Below, one piece after another: positions 20,791 to 31,803 of a stretch of DNA of 42,993 nucleotides. This stretch comes from Chara braunii (lineage: Eukaryota > Streptophyta > Charophyceae > Charales > Characeae). Every line of letters starts with the position of its first letter. Position 1 is the first letter of the stretch. The translations under genes and the position numbers were made by a program. The notes beneath the pieces are model-generated. The model saw only the letters and a list, made by a program, of their open reading frames with translations. It was not told the origin of the DNA and did no database searches. The stretch spans positions 423,163 through 466,155 of the forward strand of contig BFEA01000088.1 of the NCBI GenBank assembly GCA_003427395.1, in the 5' to 3' direction.

Positions 20791-23590
20791 GTCCCTGAGT
20801 ATGAGCGGAGGGAAACCATAGCGGATAGGCACAAGGACGACTGTCGAGAGAGTTCGAGGGATTCCTATTGGAGGGACAGAGATAGAGAAAGAGCACCGCC
20901 GTGGCGTGTCTTCGACCCCCAAACGGGGGAATCACACCCGCTCCCTTACGAGAGCAAGGATCGCTATATTATCACGCACAAGGCCTCAAAGCCTCCTACT
21001 TTCAGGGGCTATGGCATTACAGAGTATCTCGAGAAGTGGGAGCTACACGCCAGTCGGAGTCAGTGATCGGAGGAAGAGATTATAGAGAACTTCCTATTTA
21101 ATGTGGACCCAAGTCTCGGTAGGGAAGTTAAGGAAGCTCGACCGAAGGATGGGAAATGGAATACGTACAAGGAGAACCTCATTGAGCTTTACAAATTGGA
21201 AGATAACAAGTACTCCATCAAGGACCTTGAGACGATGACTCAAGATGAAGATGAAAGCGTACGGGCATTTGGGATGCATTTCCAGAAGATCTCTGACGTG
21301 CTGATGAAGAAGGGGAAGATCTCAGAGGTCGAGCGTTGTACTATCTTCATCGGACACCTGTCCAAAGGTAGACAAAAAAGTATACTTAGAGATCTTCCAC
21401 GCGACAAGCTTGACTTCCCAGAAGTCCTAAAGCTCGCGATAAAGGCAGAGGCAGACGACTACAAGGACTTGGTGTGGAGAAGGATGAGGAGACATGACTT
21501 TTCCCTCTACAAGGAGTATGCCACCGATAGATGTCCTGATTTCAAGGACCATCCCTGGTCGGAGAAAAATGAAGCCATCGCCGAGGAAGTGAAGGAGATA
21601 AGGGACATGGTAAAGGGATTGACAAGACAGGTTACAGAGATTGTAACCACCACAGGAGCCACGACATACCGGGACAAGCCCGGAGGACCCTATTCACTTC
21701 GCTGGGACCGAAGGAACACTGATTCCTGGAGGAGTGTCGAGGATAGAAATCCTCGAATGCTGACTGATTATCGTGCAAGGGAAAGGGAGAGAGACGATGA
21801 GCCATGGCGACGTATGGATGATGTGATAGACCAGGACCGCAGGACTCGCGAGATGTATGGGCGTGCTAGGAGACTGGATGACTACTCGCGTAGCCCTCGC
21901 TATGAGCCTAACGGGGGTAGAGGCGACTCTCGAGGCCGATGGGAGTCGAATCAGGGCCGACGAGACGGATACAGTGATGGCGGATATGCAAGATCGGACC
22001 GAGATGGACACAGGGATGACAAATATGCGAGATCGGACCGAGATGTACACATGGATGGCAGATATGCAGGATCGGACCGAGATGGACGTAGGGACGACAG
22101 ATATGAGAGATCAGACCGGGATGGATATAGGGACGGAAGATATGAAAGGACGGATCGAGATGGATACAGAGGTGGCAGATATGAGAGAGGAGATCGAGAC
22201 GGGGACCGACGAGACGACTCACGCGGACGGTATGACCGCGGGGGATACGCGAGAGAGCAGCGCGACGATTCGTGGGGATGGTACAACCGAGGAGATCGAC
22301 GTGATGAGTCGCGCGGGCGATACGACACTGGGGACCGCCGAAATGATTCACGAGGAGGATATGAGCCGGGAGGATCTGGGGGAGACCGCCGCAATGATTC
22401 GCGCGGCAGGTATGAGAGAGGGGGATATGACGCTTTTGCAGATCCATATCCGAAGTCCCCTGACCCCAGAGCAGCGAGAGGATCGACCTCCAGAGGCGTA
22501 GACGACAGACCACCCACTCCAAGGAACTCTTACGTCTACTGTAGAGGAGATAATCATATCAAGAGAGATTGTCCGGACCTTAAACAGGCAATAGATGAGG
22601 GACTTGTCGTGCTTGACGATCGCAAGTACGTCAAGAACAGCCATTTCGTCAAAACGGACATATTATATTTTATGAACGAAATTAAAACTGACTTTTTTTG
22701 CCAAAATCCGGTCGGAATTTTTTGCTCATGGGGGTCCGGCGTTCCCANNNNNNNNNNNNNNNNNNNNNNNNNNNNNNNNNNNNNNNNNNNNNNNNNNNNN
22801 NNNNNNNNNNNNNNNNNNNNNNNNNNNNNNNNNNNNNNNNNNNNNNNNNNNNNNNNNNNNNNNNNNNNNNNNNNNNNNNNNNNNNNNNNNNNNNNNNNNN
22901 NNNNNNNNNNNNNNNNNNNNNNNNNNNNNNNNNNNNNNNNNNNNNNNNNNNNNNNNNNNNNNNNNNNNNNNNNNNNNNNNNNNNNNNNNNNNNNNACCAG
23001 GGGGATCCGGCGTTTTGGGAACGCCGGACCCCAGGAGCGAAAAATTCCGACCGGATTTTGGCAAAAAAAGTCAGTTTTGATTTCGTTCAAAAAATATAAT
23101 ATGTCCGTTTTGACGAAATGGCTGTTAAGTGGGCAGATGATCTGGGAGATGTATCGATGTTCCNTTCGATGAAGGAGAATGTCGAAGCAAGGGGGTAAAG
23201 CCGAGTAAAGGAAAGGAACCGGTCAGGAGCCAGAGCATCAAGATAACTTTTGAGCGGGATATGGCGACCACACCCATAAGGGTGGCAGCCACCAAGTCGG
23301 CGAGAGGGTCTACATCGAAGAAGACTGACACGGATTACGTGATGGCGGAGAAGGATGGAGAATGGATTGATGGAGAGGAGGTTATTCTTTCGCCGCGAAA
23401 GCGGGGAGTGAAGAAGTTTTTGATGAAGAGTTCGCTGGACGAGATTGACACGGTCGAGCCATTGAGGCGGGCCCTTCGGCAGCCCATGCAGTGTTCTATT
23501 CTGGAGTACCTGGCGGCATCGAAGCCGGCTCGCGATGAGTTACAGATGATCACGCGGAAGACTCGCATACCTCTATCGGAGGAGGCTTAG
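20791..23590 (+). pseudogene. gag: gag of the LTR element (interrupted)
   Basis: Capsid-type Gag of a Ty3/gypsy element. The frame is open from 20791 to the insertion at 22636 except for a TGA at 21064. The retrotransposon-gag core begins PPTFRGYGITEYLEKWE (20992) and continues through FLFNVDPSL, WNTYKENLIELYK and DESVRAFGMHFQKI to LDFPEVLKLAIKAEAD. A run of about six 13-residue Arg/Asp-rich repeats (YARSDRDGHRDDK-like; 21980-22210) and looser RGRYDRG repeats (to 22440) come next. The zinc knuckle at about 22530 reads Y-x2-C-x4-H-x4-C, so its first Cys is Tyr (TAC for TGC). After the insertion the frame resumes as WADDLGDVSMF (23130), then shifts near the G-run at 23190 and runs to a TAG at 23588. 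The start codon is unresolved. Confidence 0.88.
22636..23126. mobile_element. Fold-back transposon inside gag, with AAG target duplication and N gap
   Basis: Left and right ends are inverted copies of about 112 bp: AACAGCCATTTCGTCAAAAC... on the left, and its reverse complement ending ...GACGAAATGGCTGTT on the right. AAG flanks it at 22633-22635 and 23127-23129. Removing the insert with one AAG joins the Gag codons GTC AAG to TGG GCA, which confirms the boundaries. The inner ends carry a GGTCCGGCGTTCCC palindrome. The centre is 248 Ns (22748-22995), so internal coding capacity is unknown. A 3-bp duplication fits PIF/Harbinger- or CACTA-like transposition, but the terminal bases do not settle the superfamily. 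Confidence 0.9.
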
Positions 23591-24400
23591 GGGGCCCCTA
23601 AGGCGGATGCTCCTACTGTGGCAGTAACGGGGGTGACTGTTAGAGCGGATCGCATGGCGACAGTCCTTCTTGATGGGATGGAAGGTGTGCCTCTAGACAA
23701 GTTTTACATACTTGGCAATGGGGCTGTGGAGACAATCATAAACGATGGAGCTGTACTAGATGCTGTGATCGATAACGACAGTGAGGCTGTCATTATAGAC
23801 GAGGATCTGGCAGTGCAGGTTGGACTGGGCCTCGGTCATACCTATTCGAGATAGAGACGGTTGATGGGAGAAAGCAACAGATCACCGAGGTTTGCCACAA
23901 GGCAGCCATAGAGGTCCAAGGCGTACGAGTGACCCTGCCGGTCTTTGCAGTCAAGAACTGCAGCTCTGATCTGCTCTTGGGACGAACGTGGTTGAGCCAC
24001 GTGCATGCGGTGACGATAGAGCGACCGGATGTGAGCCAGACATTGTCCATTAAGAAGCTAGATGGGACGCGGGTTATGATTGAGACAGTGGAGCCTCGGG
24101 ACCCGAGGAACAGAGCAGCTCTCGCTATGGGTGCAAGACCCAGTGATCAGATTAAGTCATTACCTATCTCCGGTCGCGCGGTGCGATTTCGCGAGAAGAA
24201 GTACGAACCCCTGCTCACAGAGGAAGAAGGCAGAATTGTAGAAGTGGAAGATATAGGGAGTCGGCTGATAGTAGACGGCAACTCGTACCCAAAGGAGACA
24301 GATGAGGAATTTGGCGGGGTGGTATCTGTGTTTTTTTTAAGGGCACGACCCCTATGGGGGGCTACCCAAGCGACACAAGCTAGTAGCACAAAAAGTTAAG
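23591..24400 (+). pseudogene. Aspartic protease region of the LTR element
   Basis: A retropepsin-type domain between gag and RT. AVIDNDSEAVIIDEDLAVQV (about 23761-23820) sits where the family has a D-[ST]-G active-site triad. Here it reads D-N-D, two positions that G-to-A changes could explain, so the enzyme is predicted dead. After a frameshift near 23845 the domain continues with GVRVTLPVFAV and SDLLLGRTWLSHV (23920-24000), matching the flap and the hydrophobic-hydrophobic-Gly end of retropepsins. The linker to RT is joined by another frameshift at the T-run near 24332. Confidence 0.78.
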
Positions 24401-27400
24401 CCAGCGGCGGTGGGCCGCGAGCGATCTGCACTGGAAGGGATATCAGAAGAAGAGATCCCAAAAGAAATCAAAGAAAGAAAGAAAAAGGAGCCGCAACGCC
24501 TAACGGAAGAGAGGATAGCAGAGATGGACATCCGGGATGGAAATTTGACCCCACAGGAGCGAGAACGTGTGATAGAAATCCTGAAGACTTGTGATAAGGC
24601 AATAGCTTTCAGCGACGCAGAGCGAGGTAGGGTTGACCCTCGATATGCTAAGCCAGCAAGGATTTACATGATTCCACATGTTCTTTGGAATGACGCAGAA
24701 TGGAAATACGCCCAGAAGGAGAAGGAAGAAATCATCGCTTTACTGAAAAAAAAGATGGTTTCCCATGTTGCGGCGCCGTCTGACAGCGCCTATGCTAATC
24801 GATGGTTCTTCCTACGAAAGCCGAATGGCAAAATCCGGTGGATCCAGTACCTTCAGAAGGTCAACGTGGTGACGATACGAGACGTGGGCTCTGTGCCACA
24901 CGCCGACTTACTGGCCGAAGGCAGGTCGATTTATTCGGTCTGTGATCTGTTCTCACACTATGATGAGGTACCGCTTGATCCTAGGGACAGGCACCTCACG
25001 GCTATGCACACGCCATTGGGACTGATACAGATGATGGTTGTCCCTATGGGTTGGACTAATGGGGTAGCTGTTTTTCAGAGAGCCATGGTAGCCGTCCTCA
25101 AGGTTTTCATCCCTGATAAGGTTGAAGTTTTTCTGGATGACTTTCCTATAAAAGGACCAGTAAACAAGGATGAGACAGAGGTTGTACCTGGAGTTAGAAG
25201 ATTCGTCGAGCAGCACCTAACGGATATTTGCGCGGTACTCGAGCAGCTGGGCGATGCGAATTTAACGGTCAGCGGAACGAAGAGCCGACGGGCCGTCTCG
25301 ACTATTAAGATCTTGGGCTTTATCTATGACTCGAGAGGACGCCGAGCAGATCCGGCAAAGTTAGACAAACTCCTGAACTGACCGTCACCGTTACAAAGTC
25401 CAACCGAGGTCGGACAGTTTCTGGGAGTGGTCGGTTACTGGCGTATATTCATACGGGGGTATGCGGAGAAGGCTGAGCCATTAAGGTTACTCCTTCGAAA
25501 AATTGAAAAATTCTACTGGGATTCCTCACACGAACTCGATATGCAAGAGCTTAAGGACGAATTTAAGGAGGGAAGACGCGTACTGGGCGTGTCATTCTTT
25601 GACGATGAGGCCGAGAGACCCTTCATAGTATCCACGGATGCTGGACCTTGTTCCGTTGGAGGGCTGCTGTCTCAAAAGGACGCTGAAGGGAAGGAAAGAC
25701 CGTTAAGATTTGAGAGTAGGACACTTAATACGGCAGAACGAAACTACAGTCAATTCAAGAACGAAGTGTTAGCCGTTCTGCGGTGTCTAGACACGTTCAG
25801 ACACTATATCTATGGGCGACGGTTTATCTTGAGAGTAGACCCTACCGCAGTTGCCTCAGTCCTCCAGAAGGACTTTAGTCTGACGGACCCGACCATCGCC
25901 CGATGGCTTATACGGATTCGCCTATATGATTACATAGTTGAGAGGATATCGGACACTAAAAATGTCGTGGCAGATGGGCTTTCGCGGATCCCTCTTGAGG
26001 CCGAACGCCCGATAGTAGCTGGAGCCCTGACATTGGCGGAGCCGAGACGCGCCGAGCGATTTCTGGTTAACCTTTACTAGGGCAAATACCGGACGATCGG
26101 GCTACATTTGTCAGGGGAGGAGAGTCACGAATCAGATATCCGGAGACAAGCGACGCAGTACTGCCTTAGAGTCGGCCATCTATTTCGAAGGCCGGTCGGC
26201 TCGGGGATGCCCTTACGAGTAGTTTGTGATCCTGAGGAAAGACAGACGATAGTTACGGAGCTTCACGACGGAGTAGTCGGGGGACATAGAGGAGTCAAAG
26301 GGACCTACGAAAAGATACGCAGGTTTTACTGGTGGGAAGGACAGTATAAGGACGTCGAGAGGTATTGTTGGACCTGCGAAGAGTGCCAGAAGAGAGCTCT
26401 TGTGAAATACAAAGAGCCTTTTCATCCATCCTATCTCACCAGACCAGGAGAGAAGGTACACATCGATCTGGTGAAGATGCCGAAAGGAGTAGGCAATATG
26501 AACTACGTCGTGGACATACGTGACGATTTCACTGGGTTCGTGGACGGTAGACCTATCAGGAGTAAGATGGCAAAGGAAGTGAAGAACTTCGTCCTGGAGT
26601 ACTTATCTAGGTATGGTTGTGTCAGCAAGATAGTGATGGACAGAGGGGCGGAGTTGCTAGCTGACGAGGTTCTGAGTATGTTTAAGAGAGCCGGGGCGAG
26701 AGTTTCGGTAGCCGCCGCCTATCACCCACAGTCGAACTCCCCAGTAGAGAGGGGCTACCAGACTCTGATAGCGTCACTGTGCAAGTGGTGCAAGGGTAAG
26801 GACAGTGATTGGCCACGATATTTTCGATACGCAATATGGGCGGACAACGTCACGGTCCGGGCTAGTACCGGATACCCACTGTACACCTTGTGGTTTGGGC
26901 GGCATTGTCCGCTCCCCATAGAGTTTCACGTCGACTGCTGGACAACCGTCGATTGGGCGGAGGAGATGTCTAGAGAGAAACTCATAGCTGCCCGAACGAG
27001 ACAGATAGCCTACGGTTTGGAAGATAACCTTATGACAGCGACAAATTGTCTGGCAGTAGAAAAGGACAAAGGTAAAGAGAGATGGGATAAGAACGTGAGA
27101 ATCAGGAAAGAGAGGGTGAGCGTAGGAGATATGGTCCTTCTCTACGACGCAGCACTGGAAAGGACCTGGACCGGAAAACTCGCCAACAGATGGATGGGAC
27201 CTTACAGAGTGGTTGAGGCACTCGGCTGAGGTGCATATATGATAGCAGAATTTGACGGATCCAAGTGGAAGAACCCAGTGGCGGGTGCTAGGTTAAAACT
27301 GTTTAGACCCAGGCCTGCACCCACCTTGTCGCTGATGGGCCCCAAAAGAAAGGGGAAGGCTAAAATGGAGGATGATGCTCCCTTGAGACGATTCGAGGCA

Positions 27401-27724
27401 GGCGAAAGTTTCAAGAAGAGAAAAAGAATAGAGAAAAGAAAGATCAAAGACTTAGCTCTAGGAAGAGAGAAGAAATGGTTATTCGTGCTCAAGAAAGCCA
27501 GACGGAGAGTCCGCATTAGACAAACTGGCGGGACGGCACCCCCCTCGGGTCAACGTCAGAAAAAAAAGAGGACCCTACCAAGGCCGAGATCCCGAAGGAA
27601 AAGAAAAGTCAAGAAACATTTACTTAGCCCTAGGACTCATAACAAACTGAAATATAAGACAATTAAACGCCGACATGGGCGTCCTTTACGGACCATCACC
27701 CTGAAGCTTGTCCGCTTCGTTTGA
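24341..27724 (+). pseudogene. pol: pol of the LTR element: RT, RNase H, integrase, basic tail
   Basis: One frame of about 1,127 codons broken only by stops at 25379 (TGA), 26078 (TAG) and 27227 (TGA). RT: WFFLRKPNGKIRW (24803), CDLFSHYDEVPL (24942), VPMGWTNGVAVFQRAM (25040) and the catalytic VFLDDF (25127). RNase H: STDAGPCSVGGLLSQ (25631) and ADGLSRIP (25972). Integrase: an HHCC zinc finger (HDGVVGGH at 26264; CWTCEEC at 26367) and a DDE core with HIDLV (26460), VMDRGAEL (26635) and SPVERG (26737), all three acidic residues present. The chromatin-side end GDMVLLYD...GPYRVVEALG runs to 27226. It is followed in frame by VAGARLKLFRP and a Lys/Arg-rich tail of about 140 residues. RT-RNase H-integrase order and the GWTN motif place it in Ty3/gypsy. 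No chromodomain is evident. Confidence 0.93.
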
Positions 27725-27774
27725 CGTAAGTGGATAGGGCTCGACGGGGGCTTCGAGAAGTGGTCCGGGCTAAC
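27725..27774 (+). promoter_or_regulatory. Expected polypurine tract position; only weak candidates
   Basis: The 50 bp before the 3' LTR contain GACGGGGGC and GAGAAGTGG but no clean purine run next to the TG. Either the tract has decayed or this family uses an unusual one. Confidence 0.3.
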
Positions 27775-30700
27775 TGTCAAGCGACCACAAGCAGTGCGCC
27801 GCCTGAAATCTGCGGCTTTGGGGTTTAGGCTCAGGGACAAGACCGTGTTTTTACGGTATTCTGGAATGACCAGGCAACAGAAATTATGGGAACTCAGGGC
27901 ACCTCTGATTTTGGGCACACTGAACCCTGCAAGTAACCCTCTAAGATGACAAGATGGGTGGCCGCACTCGGCGTATCTAGAGACCGTCATTTCCGGCTGT
28001 TCAGAGGGGTAGACCCGGATTGGCTTGCCGCGGAGAGGCATCGCGGGAACAGACCTCGCCGCAACGTTTTTGCAGCATACGACCGGGTCCGAAAAGAGGC
28101 CTCAAATTTCTGACTATTTTAGTACCATAATTAAAGATGGGGAAAGGGATTAAGACCAGTAGGGGAAAAGGGAAAAACATAATATCCCTTAATTTCTTTA
28201 TTTAACACGGCATGTAAATCTAGGGGGGAAAACCCTTGTATTTTATGATCCTGACAAAGAATTTAAAAACATAGAAAAAAATTTAAAAATGGAAAAGAAG
28301 AAAAGAAACAGAAGAAAATCGGCCATTTATATAATTACTTTCTAGGAAATTAATTTTGGAAGACTTACGGCTGATCTACTATTTCCGACAATAGAATTAA
28401 GAAAAAGAAAGAATGATTAAAAACAATGAGAGGGACAGGAGTCCATGGCCACTGGTAGATTGACCTGATTTTCGCCCCGATTACCCGCCATCAACGCTGA
28501 CCCCGGATTGATCTTTTTCCCCGGATTCTAATAGTTTTCACTATGCCGATGGTCGAGCTATCCTGCGTCGCTTTCCCAGGTTTGCTTGATTATTAACATT
28601 ACCGCGGTTGGGATGTTCTGAGAGCGGAAGCCGCACGGAACAGCATGGGATGGTGCTACCTTGGATCGACAGTATGGTGTTTGGCTCGGTACGGGAACAT
28701 GGTTTGGAAAGGTTCGGTATTGTAATGGAGAGGCCGCGTCCTACGGTACCCGGCATGCATGCGGATCGGTATGGGCTCGGCATCAGTTTATTTTAGCTTT
28801 GGCACTGTCATGACAACCTATTTCGGGTCCGGATCCATTACGACCATTTATTCCAGGTTCGGAACCTTGACGGCAGTCTACTTCAGGTTCAGTACGACTC
28901 GGCGGCTGCGTGCTCTCTGGTTCGGCAACGGTATGGTGTACGTCATGACGTTGTTTTCAGGTTCAGTGATGGTATGGTACGGACGGCCACGGTTCAGACC
29001 AGTAATTCCCTGGTTTGCGGCGAATACTTCAGGTGCAATTAGCAAAATGGATCTTACCTCACCAGGCCTTTGAGGCACGGTACCTCGATCTAGGTACACC
29101 CGCGGAGCGGGTACAGTTTGCGACCTGGTTGGTAAAGTTGTTTCAGCAATCTGCGAAATGACTCCTGGTCTGAGGGCCCTTGCTACCACGACAGTCGGGG
29201 TACTGGGTCTATTGCCCCGTTTTTTTTTCCCTAGTTGGGGCCTGAAGACTCAGGTACCGTTTTCCCTCGAATAGAACCAGTGGTGTTGAGCCTACGAGGC
29301 TGACTCTACGAGGATATAGCCGGGGCAGTTGAAAAACCATGGGGGAGGAGGAAAACGGGGCACGAGCAAGGTGTACCCGCGACTGCAAGCACGCGACGGG
29401 AAGGAACGCGAGAAGAGGGACGAAAGCATGCTCGGCGTGCACTGCAGACACAACGGGATTGGACGGTTACAGACTTTGGGCAGACACGTGAGTGGCGAGT
29501 GTCCTCTTGGCAAGCGTGGTCGGCTTGCCCCCATTGCAGTCGAGTTCGGAGAGGGAGGGGAGGCGAAGTGCGCAGACTGGGAACCGCAGTCTGAAAACGG
29601 AATGTTGTGCATGCAAGACCTGCCAAATACCGGCTTCGTTGAGATCGAGGCATGGGTGCTGAGCATGGGAAGGATCGAGGCATCACGGCCCGTTTCGGTG
29701 CGCCAGGCGTTCGTGGCATAGCGTGGTTGACTTGGTGAAGGGCGGTTACAAGAGGGGGAGTCGAGACTCCGGCTCAGGGAGACACGTGCGTGGCGTTCCC
29801 CTCATACCATTGGTGCTTCGAGGTGAACTTCGGAAGGGTGATTGGAGTACTCTCGGATCTATGCCAGATGTGCCCTCGTACATCTCCTCGTTAGAATAGC
29901 AACAAAACCTCTCACACACTCACATACGCGTTCACACCGTCAGAGTGTGGGGAGAGAGAGAGGAGAGGGGAATGCGAAGAGGGGGAGTGTTAGAGGGAAG
30001 TTGAGAACGAGCGAGAGAAAGAGACAGGCTCGTTGAGAGGGAGAGCTTTGTGAAGGAGGAGAGACGGAACGCCCAACAGGAGGGGACGGACGGTGCAGTT
30101 GGAGGAAGACAGCGAGGAAGCCAGTAGGGGCGGCGCTCGTCAGCCAAAGAGGAGCCTGAAACCCCTCCACTGAAGAGAACAGGGCTTGACAATTAACGAT
30201 CGCGAAGCACCGCTGCAGGTGGAAAGGATCCCTCCCTGAGTGACAGACCGCGTAGTTCCACCGCCAGGGTGGGACAGTATTATCCAAGGCGTACGGTCAG
30301 GAGATTCAGCTGACAACAAGGACGGCGTTTTCTGTAAACAACCAATCGGGCAATTCCATTGTTGGCGGGTCGGCTATCTCTCATCTGCGGAGCAACCATC
30401 CGGGAGCGTTGTCGGCCCCTACCGCAGATCAAGTTATTAGCCGAATATTTTCACGTTCGACGGGTCAGTCGCTTCACCTCTGCAGTGCCAATTAAGGCCG
30501 CCGATGACCTGGGAATCAGGTAAATCCTCTGTTAGTAACTCCAGTTGTACTCGCTGGACCGGCGAAGCGAACATACACCGTCAATCAGGCGTAAAGTGAA
30601 ATAGGAGGTAAGACTTAGGACTCTGCTAAGGGATGGGTTGGACCACCTGGGTAGTCACGCGAAGCGCTGGTTAGAGGGAATAGGATAGCGCGGGCGACTG

Positions 30701-31803
30701 TTGCCGCCTTTTTTTTTTATTATTATTATTTATTATTTATTTTACTTAGGTGACGTTTTTTTCTTTTTTCGGCGAGGTGAAGGGGGACGGGCAGTTCTAA
30801 TATATTGCGTGATCAATCGTACCCTTCTGTTTTTGGTTGAGCGACGGCTATTTCCATGGGAGTACAAACATACTTTGATCGTTGGAGTGCCAAACAGTTA
30901 TTGATCTGTCGGCTTCCGCCTATTAGCTGATAAGACAAAATCCATTCATTATCAGTTCTATTCTCCCTGCTCGGATGTTTGGAATATACCCTGTGAGGGG
31001 AAAACTACTCAGACTTAAAGTGAGAAGATCGTCTTTCTCTGAAAATGGCTTAAGGCGGGCTGTTTCCCCACGCATGGGGGAGGGGAAATGTCCTGTAAAT
31101 GTATAGTGTTGTGGATAACGTCTCACGTGATTGGGAGGAACCATCTGTGAAAGCCCCTTTGGGCGCCTCTGCTACTTGCGAACGCTCCTGTTTTCTCAAT
31201 GTGACACGCTGTGAAGTGCGAGAGTTCGCTGACCCTCCAGCTAACCATAGAGAGTCGCTGTTATACGAGCTTGCGGCCTGACGAGACATCAGCTTATTGT
31301 TTTGCACGTCATTCGCTGGAATTCATCGATGTGTGAACTTGCATATTTTGTTGTGTATCTGTTGGGGCTTACTGTCGGGTGAGCTTGCTGGATTATGGTT
31401 GACTGTTGAAACTCACCCCAAACGTGGGATCGATCAGTTCAAGACAGGGGGGGGCAGTCTGCTGTTCCCTGGGCTTGAGATACGAGAAATGATCATCCCA
31501 GTGCATGCCCTTTACGGTCTTGGGTTGCGTGATTTTTCGCTTCCACCCTGTGCTGTTTCCTGCCTCTGAAATACATCTAAGAACTACAACAACATTTTGA
31601 TTTTGGTATTCCATTCTTTCAAACAGTTGGGCTGTAAAGTGACCGAACAATTTGAATTCACAGAAGGTGGGGGAAATACACCCATCGCCCCTGCAAGCAC
31701 CTGCTGATCGCTGAGGACCTCGGAAGCGGGCGCAGTGAGTGACAGGCGCCGTTGCTCCTGGCTTCAGCGATAGGCAGGTGCCCCTACCCCGGGTTTCCCC
31801 ACA
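27775..31803 (+). repeat. 3' LTR (4,029 bp)
   Basis: Begins TGTCAAGCGACCACAAGC and ends GGGTTTCCCCACA, matching the 5' LTR. It carries the full block of degenerate repeats (28800-28990; units like GACGGCAGTCTACTTCAGG followed by TTCGG or TTCAG), part of which is missing from the 5' copy. Numerous single-base differences from the 5' LTR, many of them transitions, show the insertion is not recent. Confidence 0.95.

Larger units (their letters stand above)
9837..31803 (+). mobile_element. Giant (~22 kb) Ty3/gypsy-type LTR retrotransposon nested in LINE-1
   Basis: The element begins TGCCAGGCGG and ends CCCCACA. The two LTRs (9837-13799 and 27775-31803) start TG and end CA. The LINE frame reads ...HMVP before it and PVTSLFAD after it. 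The flanking bases CCAG (9833-9836) and CCGG (31804-31807) fit a short target duplication changed by one G-to-A (CpG-type) transition. Order: LTR, tRNA-Asp primer site, leader, extra ORF, gag, protease, RT, RNase H, integrase, basic tail, LTR. The size includes a 491-bp fold-back insertion with 248 Ns in gag. All coding parts carry stops or frameshifts, so this copy is non-autonomous now. Confidence 0.95.

Noticed and set aside
21694-22522. Several long minus-strand and alternative-frame ORFs over gag
   Set aside because: They mirror the Arg/Asp repeat coding region. Gag homology is only in the plus frame described.
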